Part shown: piece by piece, positions 58,456-64,000 of the stretch
Position numbering within the stretch: position 1 is the first letter of the stretch
Layout: each line of letters starts with the position of its first letter
Source of the DNA: Smallanthus sonchifolius
Lineage: Eukaryota > Streptophyta > Magnoliopsida > Asterales > Asteraceae
Reading direction: 5' to 3'
Length of the DNA stretch: 64,000 nucleotides
Assembly (NCBI GenBank): GCA_023525975.1
Contig: CM042034.1
Span: forward strand, 26,066,779 to 26,130,778
The notes under the pieces: model-generated
The model's database searches: none
The model's input: only the letters and a program-made list of their open reading frames with translations
What the model was told of the DNA's origin: nothing
Program-made: the position numbers and the translations under genes

Positions 58456-58839
58456 GAAGGGGGCGATCAAAAGAGAAAACCACCGCCGTTACCCATTTAA
58501 AATTCCCTGAAATGATGTGGTTTTCTTGGTTTTCGCCTAACTTTGTGGTTTTCTCTTGATCCTTACCACATCATTTCAGGCAATTTTTTTTATTTACGTA
58601 TACGTATTCAAAAACAATTTTTTTGATTTACGTATACGTAACCACAATTTTTTTGTTTTATATTTACGTATACGTAACACTATGTGTAAAAATATTTTTT
58701 CATAAAAATGTTTAATATTACATTGATACTCTTATAAATAAATAAAAAATAATAATAAAAAAATATTATTATATGATTGGGTAAAATTGGTTTTTTAGTG
58801 GTTTTCGCCTAACTTGTGGTTTTTTCTGGAACCCTCCCC
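58456..58839. mobile_element. MITE-like repeat, copy 2 of the TTACGTATACGTAA family
   Basis: Ends GATCAAAAGAGAAAACCACC and (inverted) the GGGTTCCAGAAAAAACCACA form. The inside has three TTACGTATACGTA palindromes (58594, 58628, 58664), then AATATTACATTGATACTCTT and AGTGGTTTTCGCCTAACTTG. A 15-bp inverted CCTGAAATGATGTGG / CCACATCATTTCAGG lies at 58507-58580. It is partly rearranged on the left. Confidence 0.75.
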
Positions 58840-58925
58840 TAAAAACCTAAACCCACCACCTCACCCACCCCCCAAAAACCTAAACCCTCCAACCACCCTC
58901 CAAAAACCTAAACCCCCCACCAAAA
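58840..58925 (+). repeat. C-rich CCCCAAAAACCTAAACCC tract
   Basis: CCTAAAAACCTAAACCCACC units resemble a degenerate telomere repeat and match the loop of the inverted repeat at 44400-44530. The tract sits between two MITE copies. Confidence 0.75.
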
Positions 58926-59214
58926 AGCCAAGAAAACCACTAAAACAATGTGTAATACTATGGGTTACGTATACGTAACTGCAATTTTTTTGTTTTCTGT
59001 TTACGTATACGTAACACTATGGGTTACGTATACGTAAGCCAATATTTAAATATTTTTTTGGTAAAAATGTGTAATATTACATTGATACTCTTATAAAAAA
59101 ATAAAAATAAAACAAAATAAAAAATAAATATTATTATATTATCGGTTAAAATTGGGTTTTTAGTGGTTTTTTCGGTTTTCGCCTAACTATGTGGTTTTCT
59201 CTGGAACCCTCCCC
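58926..59214. mobile_element. MITE-like repeat, copy 3 of the TTACGTATACGTAA family
   Basis: Left arm CCAAGAAAACCACTAAAACA; right arm TTTTTAGTGG..CGGTTTTCGCCTAACTATGT..CTCTGGAACCCTCCCC. Three palindromes GTTACGTATACGTAAC-type at 58962, 59000 and 59023. Its right end directly joins a (TA)n tract. Confidence 0.8.
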
Positions 59215-59239
59215 TATATATATATATATGTATATATAT
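59215..59239 (+). repeat. (TA)n tract
   Basis: TATATATATATATATGTATA between the MITE and the pararetrovirus-like sequence. Confidence 0.9.
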
Positions 59240-59249
59240 CAATCAAGAA

Positions 59250-59742
59250 GATATTGTCTTGATGAAAAGAATAAAAGAAAGGGTTAAAGAAATCAAACCC
59301 TTAGAACTACCACTCGTAACAGATTACATAATTATAGAAGTTGATGGATGCAAAAAAGGATAGGGAGCAGTTCTCCTTTGCAGACCAAACGTTCATAGTT
59401 ATAAAAAAGAAGAAAAAATATGTTCCTGTCACAATGGAAGTTTCAAAACTGGAACCACTTAGACCAGTTTAAATTTTGAAATACAAGTGTTGATCAACGC
59501 TTTAGAAAAATTTAAATTATTTTTACACAAAGATTTTACAGTCAGAACAGACTGTGAAGCCATAGTAAAATTTATTAAAAATAATCAAAGTAAAAAGGCT
59601 AATAAGACAAGATGGGTAAATCTACAAAATATAATATAGGGTAGTGGATATACTATACAATTCGAACATATTAAAGGAAAAGACAACGGGATAGCAGATT
59701 TGTTATCCCGAAATATTAACAAATTACTTTGTTCAGATGGAT
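59250..59742 (+). pseudogene. Pararetroviral RT tail and RNase H, three stops
   Basis: One frame runs EDIVLMKRIKERVKEIKPLE into IIIEVDGCKKG (first catalytic Asp), LNFEIQVLINALEKF (the Glu), RTDCEAIVKFI (second Asp) and HIKGKDNGIADLLSRN (the last acidic residue, and the DxLSR end common to caulimovirid RNase H). Stops interrupt it at 59361 (TAG), 59460 (TAG) and 59637 (TAG). It ends at TAG 59740, overlapping the ATG of the next ORF at 59737. The sequence belongs to the family that copies pregenomic RNA and removes its RNA strand. Confidence 0.85.
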
Positions 59743-61614
59743 AGAAAACAGAAAGGAAAGGAGAAGATGGTCATTAGACCACTACAGTTTACAATGAGTT
59801 CTTCACCAATGAGTATTTCGTCTAACGACGAAGAAGAAATAGAGAAGCTACTAAGCCAATCTATCAGAGCTGAAAAAATACACAGTACTAGACAAACAGC
59901 TCTATCACAAAATACCCACGTTTTACAAAGTACTAGACAGCTTCCTCCCTATTTTCTCAAAGTTACACAACCTTCTCAAAGCCCACAAACTTCCCAAAGC
60001 CCATTATTAAAAACATGGTTTACAAAAATCAAATCCACAAACAAATCCAAAAACATACTTCCCCCACAATCCTATCATTTCTTTTGGCTCTTATGCCCTA
60101 CAAACCTGCCTTGACGCACACACAAAGTTTCGTCCTAATAATGGGATAAAACTTACAGATAAACAACAATGTCTACGGGATAATTTATGGCATATTCAAA
60201 CTATGCCTCATGCATCCTCTTTTAAAGTCCAAGTTTTAAATGCGCTAAGTATATACTTCAGCGAACATGGAATCAAATGCCCTGAAAAACAAAATCAGCC
60301 TCCGCCAAAGTTTACACATTATATAATTTTTCGAGGCACAAAAATTAGAATTTTTAACAAATGAGAGACAGTTGCAAAGTATATACAGTGTCACGGCCCA
60401 ATTTACAAAGGTTATCACAGCTTCTCAAAAGCTCAAAAACAGCCATAAATCATTTTGGCATAGACAACTTTTTTATTGAACCAGAAGAGGTTCAAACCTT
60501 CTCACAGGTTATAAAAATGAGTCATGAACAGATTATAAAGACTCAAGAAGAAACAATTGCAAATCTGCAAAGACAGCTTGTACAACAGGGAAAGAATACA
60601 TAGTCTATACAAAGTCATATTGAAAACAATATGTTAAAACAAAAGGTTAAAATTTTAGAAGCAAAAAATATGCTGCTTTTACAAAGGCTCGAGAAAAAAG
60701 AAAACAGTTACAAAAGCTATGACTCTTTCAGAGTCAGAATGCTAGTTACACCCTTGAAAACTTGTCTTCAGAATGTGTTTGATCAGTTTCCAGAATTCGA
60801 ACAGATCATTTCTCAGAAAATCAATACAGAATTCCCAATGGTGTTATACGAGTTACAACTTAGACTCATGACTATTGCCCTAAATGAAGAAAAATACAAA
60901 GGGGTAAGAGTTGTTGAGAGAACAGATGAAGACGGAGAGGGAACCTTCCTACTCCTCCTTCAAATAAATCTAAAGGAAACAAACATGCCGAACGATCTAA
61001 TTCTACAATTTTACCACAATGGTATGATTGACTACATAGAATTAGAACTGAACCCTAAAACAGAAGGAGTTATAAATCTCTTCGGAGAAAAAATTGTTAT
61101 GACCACGGGAAACATCTCTACACATGTCTCCCCTCCTTACATTGGTTGCAAAATATTTTCTTCTCTTCCTTTTGCAAACGATCACACATACAGACCTGCC
61201 ATAAAAAGGATGTTTATCAGTCATAAACTCTCTGACAAGGATTACTTAAAAAACCTAGCCATACAAACTGAGATACAGTTCTCAGAACTTTACTTGGTTG
61301 ACAACTTTGCCAGCCTTGCTACAGAAGACCCAGAAAAGCCTAAAAAAGATACCCTACATTTCATCACCCTAAACCAAAAAACTCCCATATTACCATCAAG
61401 TTTCCATTGGGAATGCTATCACCTTCTTGCTGAAGGACAGTACATACAAATCTGGAGCCACAAAAACTGGAACATGCTCCTACCCTTCATAGGAGAAGGA
61501 GAATCTCTCCAATTACAACACATACTGGATTTAGAAGACTACTATCTAAACCCAGAAGACTTCAGCGATACAGACTCACCACCAACAATCCCAGACACTC
61601 ACAGGGAATTCTAA
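59737..61614 (+). pseudogene. Pararetroviral second ORF with viroplasmin-like motif, broken
   Basis: Starts MDRKQKGKEKMVIRPLQFTM with a Ser/Gln-rich low-complexity region (residues 20-90). A frameshift near 60090 moves it to another frame, which stays open to a TGA at 60361. Around 60320-60440 HYIIFRGTKIRIF and IYKGYHSFSKAQ resemble the N-terminal fold of caulimovirus viroplasmin/transactivator. A second shift near 60445 and a TAG at 60601 follow. From 60631 the frame is open for 327 codons: a coiled coil (LKQKVKILEAKNMLLLQRLE) then about 280 residues I do not recognise, ending in an acidic tail. In caulimoviruses the transactivator lets ribosomes reinitiate on polycistronic RNA. Whether this is a true transactivator, or an accessory protein such as the ORF2 of florendoviruses, is not settled. 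Confidence 0.7.
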
Positions 61615-61626
61615 AGGTTGCAGAAA

Positions 61627-61885
61627 GACGTAAGCAATGACTTCAAAACCCACAGTCTACAAAGATTTCAATAATTCTGCCGACAGTCTACAAAGTCTCA
61701 ATAATTCATCCGACACTCCACTGTAGATAAAATAAAAGTATTTTGTCGTTATTTCTACTTTAATTCTTAGCCGTTTATTTTATTGTCTTTAAAGATAGTG
61801 TGCTTAGTGCGTTCTTTTAAGCTTTTTGTTTGTTAGCTTAGTTCTCTGCCTATTTAAAGGCATGAAGATTCATTTGTAAGACACA
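61627..61885 (+). promoter_or_regulatory. Pararetroviral promoter: as-1-like box, duplicated element and TATA box
   Basis: GACGTAAGCAATGAC (61627-61641) parallels the as-1 element of the CaMV 35S promoter (TGACGTAAGGGATGACG). A 31-bp unit, ACAGTCTACAAAG..TCAATAATTC, is duplicated at 61652 and 61683. The box CTATTTAAAGGC (61850-61861) is followed 25 bp later by TTCATTTGTAAGACACACCG, like the 35S start region. Function in the plant is unproven. Confidence 0.65.
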
Positions 61886-62147
61886 CCGAGAAATATCAAG
61901 AATCTCTTTCTCTCTCAGTTATGAACACTTAAACTCTTCTCTTTCTGATTTCTTCTTGCAAACCCTTACTCTCTTATAGTTTTCTCTAAGTTCTTCATAC
62001 TATATCTCATATAAAAAAAATAAAAAATAAAAAAAAACTTTGCAAATATCTGCTTCAACATCCGCTGCAAATACCCTGCTGCTTTCTACTGCAAATACAC
62101 TGTAAGTTTTATGTTTTATTACAAGTGTCAAAAAACTCTGATGCCCC

Positions 62148-62148
<1 letters not shown>

Positions 62149-62188
<40 letters not shown>
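62149..62188 (+). repeat. (TA)n(TG)n tract
   Basis: ATATATATATATATATATAT followed by GTGTGTGT, on the right flank of the pararetrovirus-like sequence. Confidence 0.9.
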
Positions 62189-62189
<1 letters not shown>

Positions 62190-62191
<2 letters not shown>

Positions 62192-62770
62192 ATAAAGGGT
62201 ATGGTTCCTATCAAAACTCACTCCCCATGTTAAAACCTTAAAAACTCTATCTCAATGGTAGATAATTATTTAGATGTAATAAGATGGTGACATGTGTCAC
62301 CTATATTTTTTTAATAAAAAAAACTAGAAGGGTAAATCAGACTTTTTACTCACCATCAAAAAGTCAGATTTAATATAAAGCTGACAACTGTCATCTTTAA
62401 AATACAATTCATTTACCTTTTTTTTTAAGATTCTCCCCATTTTTTAAAAAAACCTTCATAATTTTTTTATACTTTGTTATTTTTTTATAAAAATTATACC
62501 ATTAAATTCGTCACATTTTTCTCTTTAATTCCATTATAGTCTCGAATTTTTTTTCTGGATGTCGTTTATTACATTAATGTAACGAATATTTACATTGGTG
62601 TAAGGAACATGGTTTACATAAATGCAAATTACCGGTTACTAAAAAATTAGTGATGAAATATAGCATCACTGTAACTACTAGTTACACTGGTGTACATCAA
62701 ACGTCTTTAAATTACATCAATATAGCTACTACTTACACTGGTGTAACGAACATGAATTATATAACACACA

Positions 62771-62775
<5 letters not shown>
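62190..62775. repeat. (TA)n-flanked repeat with TTACACTGGTGTAA palindromes
   Basis: Starts GGGTATGGTTCCTATCAAAA, the wording of a common TA-inserting plant repeat. From 62560 to 62760 it carries five related near-palindromes, including TTACATTAATGTAA, TTACATTGGTGTAA and TTACACTGGTGTAA, spaced about 20-95 bp. Non-coding. The far end runs into a (TA)n tract. Confidence 0.6.

Positions 62776-62825
<50 letters not shown>
62776..62825 (+). repeat. (TA)n tract
   Basis: About 48 bp of perfect TA dinucleotides directly left of MITE copy 4. Confidence 0.95.
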
Positions 62826-62828
<3 letters not shown>

Positions 62829-63153
62829 GAAGGATCAAGAGAAAACCACAAAGTTAGGCGAAAACCAAGAAAACCACTAAAACAATACTATGGGTTACGT
62901 ATACGTAACCACGTAACCACAATTTTTTTGAATTTTTTTGTTTTCTGTTTACGTATACGTAACACTATGGGTTACGTATACGTAAGCCAAAATTTAAATG
63001 ATTTTTTGGTAAAAACTTGTAATATTACATTTATACTCTTATAAAAAAATAAAAATAAAATAAAAAATAAATATAACTATATTATTGATTAAAATTGATT
63101 TTTTAGTGGTTTTCTCGGTTTTCGCCTAACTATTGGTTTTCTCTGGAACCCAC

Positions 63154-63155
<2 letters not shown>
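62826..63155. mobile_element. MITE-like repeat, copy 4 (best preserved) of the TTACGTATACGTAA family
   Basis: Left end GGGGAAGGATCAAGAGAAAA, then CCACAAAGTTAGGCGAAAACC; the right end is its mirror (GGTTTTCGCCTAAC..GGTTTTCTCTGGAACCCACCC), giving arms of roughly 50 bp. The palindromes GTTACGTATACGTAAC, TTTACGTATACGTAAC and GTTACGTATACGTAAG occur at about 62893, 62949 and 62970. (TA)n tracts abut both ends, as in the Micron type of MITE that targets TA microsatellites. Confidence 0.85.

Positions 63156-63156
<1 letters not shown>

Positions 63157-63212
<56 letters not shown>
63157..63212 (+). repeat. (TA)n tract
   Basis: About 54 bp of perfect TA dinucleotides directly right of MITE copy 4. Confidence 0.95.
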
Positions 63213-63213
<1 letters not shown>

Positions 63214-64000
63214 CACAAACGACCCTTCACTCTTTGCAATCAATGCCCAATATTCATACTTTAGGTACAAATACGTTTGAAGCAAGCCTTCTCGTTGCAA
63301 TCAACCTACACCAACATAAAATTGTTATTACTAATAAAATATAAAAAAATTGGATCCAGATACTAGAAAACACATCAAATCGTCTTAAAAAAATCCATAA
63401 ACACACACCAAATCTGAAATTCAAAACTCCACATAAAACAAAATTGTTATTGTCTAGCCTATTCAAACTTGGTGAATAATAAGTTTAAAACTGTTGGTGG
63501 AAAGCAAATATAAAGAACGTAAAAAGAGAAAGTCAAACTTGCAGGCAAAGAGTACTTCTTGTATGCAATGATTATCGGTGACAACCACACCGGCCACATC
63601 ACACATCTCAAAATGTTAACCAAATTGGGGTAAACCAAATTCATCCAGTAACATATCACGCAGTGTCTAATTGGTCCCTTAGAAAAAAAAATCAATGTTC
63701 AATGTAGATATGGCAGCCCTAAAACACATCAATGCGGCAAGAGTACCTTAAACGACAATTTATAATCTCCGATTACATACCTATACATCTATGTTAGCAA
63801 ACTTAGGGATCGAAAGGCTTTGAGAAAACCTAACATAAGAGATTTACAGATGCAGACATAAAATTGTTAAATCGAAATAACATCAGGCTTGTAGATTTTG
63901 AAATCACTTAAATGTAATGCCAATGTTGTCGTTCTGAGAACCATACACGTGTGGGGAACAACCTAGATCTGAGAACAAAGAGGAAAGATGATACAAAGCC
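63213..64000. other. Window-end sequence, no feature recognised
   Basis: Base composition is more balanced than in the repeats to the left, and could be part of an intron or UTR of a gene beyond the window. Short minus-strand frames (63254-63466, 63459-63695) have no recognisable motif. Confidence 0.4.

Larger units (their letters stand above)
59240..62140 (+). mobile_element. Endogenous pararetrovirus (Caulimoviridae-like), decayed partial copy
   Basis: In order: the end of reverse transcriptase with RNase H (59250-59740), a second ORF (59737-61614) with a viroplasmin-like motif and a long unassigned C-terminal region, then a promoter with as-1-like and TATA boxes (61627-61860) and the start of a leader. 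Pol, then a downstream ORF, then promoter is the order of circular caulimovirid genomes read past the pol end. It is bounded by (TA)n tracts on both sides, as reported for plant endogenous pararetroviruses. Movement protein, coat protein, protease and most of reverse transcriptase are absent. All reading frames carry stops or shifts, so this is a relic with no infectious potential evident. Confidence 0.8.

Noticed and set aside
58840..58925. Interstitial telomere repeat
   Set aside because: Units are CCCCAAAAACCTAAA-like rather than CCCTAAA arrays; described as a telomere-like C-rich tract only.
63254..63695. Two minus-strand frames at the window end
   Set aside because: Hydrophobic, motif-free and short; no splice context that ties them to a gene inside the window.

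Overview
The window is nuclear DNA of a flowering plant. Its genes have introns with GT/AG borders, it is AT-rich, and well over half of it is transposable-element sequence. The protein families are those of a eudicot. The style of the Ty3/gypsy LTRs (TGTCACACCC... ends, several kb long) suggests Asteraceae, but that is an inference.

Seven host genes can be supported. They are an intronless receptor-like cytoplasmic kinase (6.6-7.5 kb, +), an HSP20-like protein with a C-terminal membrane anchor (23.3-23.9 kb, +), a group A bZIP of the GBF4 type (24.2-26.8 kb, -, five exons), a sphingomyelin-synthase-like PAP2_C membrane protein (30.8-33.7 kb, +, four exons), a plastid thioredoxin of the y type (38.3-41.4 kb, +, four exons), a SET-domain protein of the SDG41 type (43.6-45.7 kb, +, four exons) and a complete CesA6-clade cellulose synthase (53.05-57.37 kb, +, 13 exons). 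I assembled exon borders by hand; every gene closes in frame across all junctions. The order SMS-like, thioredoxin y, SDG41 resembles a cluster I recall from Arabidopsis chromosome 1 (At1g43xxx).

The spaces between genes are layered repeats. From left to right: a LINE fragment beside a CACTA-type end (1.7-3.7 kb); a hAT MITE with a perfect 8-bp target duplication (4.8-5.2 kb); an 11-kb Ty3/gypsy chromovirus with 3-kb LTRs and a perfect 5-bp target duplication (9.99-20.99 kb), inserted in an older repeat; copia and Helitron remnants (21.5-23.0 kb); a SINE in a bZIP intron; a second hAT MITE (28.9-29.2 kb); a solo LTR of the chromovirus family inside an older gypsy pol (34.1-37.4 kb); a Pack-MULE carrying two NAC gene exons (42.1-43.5 kb); a long foldback element (46.3-46.8 kb); a LINE tail, a Harbinger transposase remnant and a Helitron (47-52.7 kb).

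The right end (58.4-63.2 kb) is a cluster of (TA)n tracts. They separate copies of a palindrome-bearing MITE family from a decayed endogenous pararetrovirus (Caulimoviridae-like). The viral piece keeps the RNase H end of pol, a second ORF with a viroplasmin-like motif, and a promoter with an as-1-like box and a TATA box.

No rRNA, intact tRNA, CRISPR or bacterial-type feature was seen.
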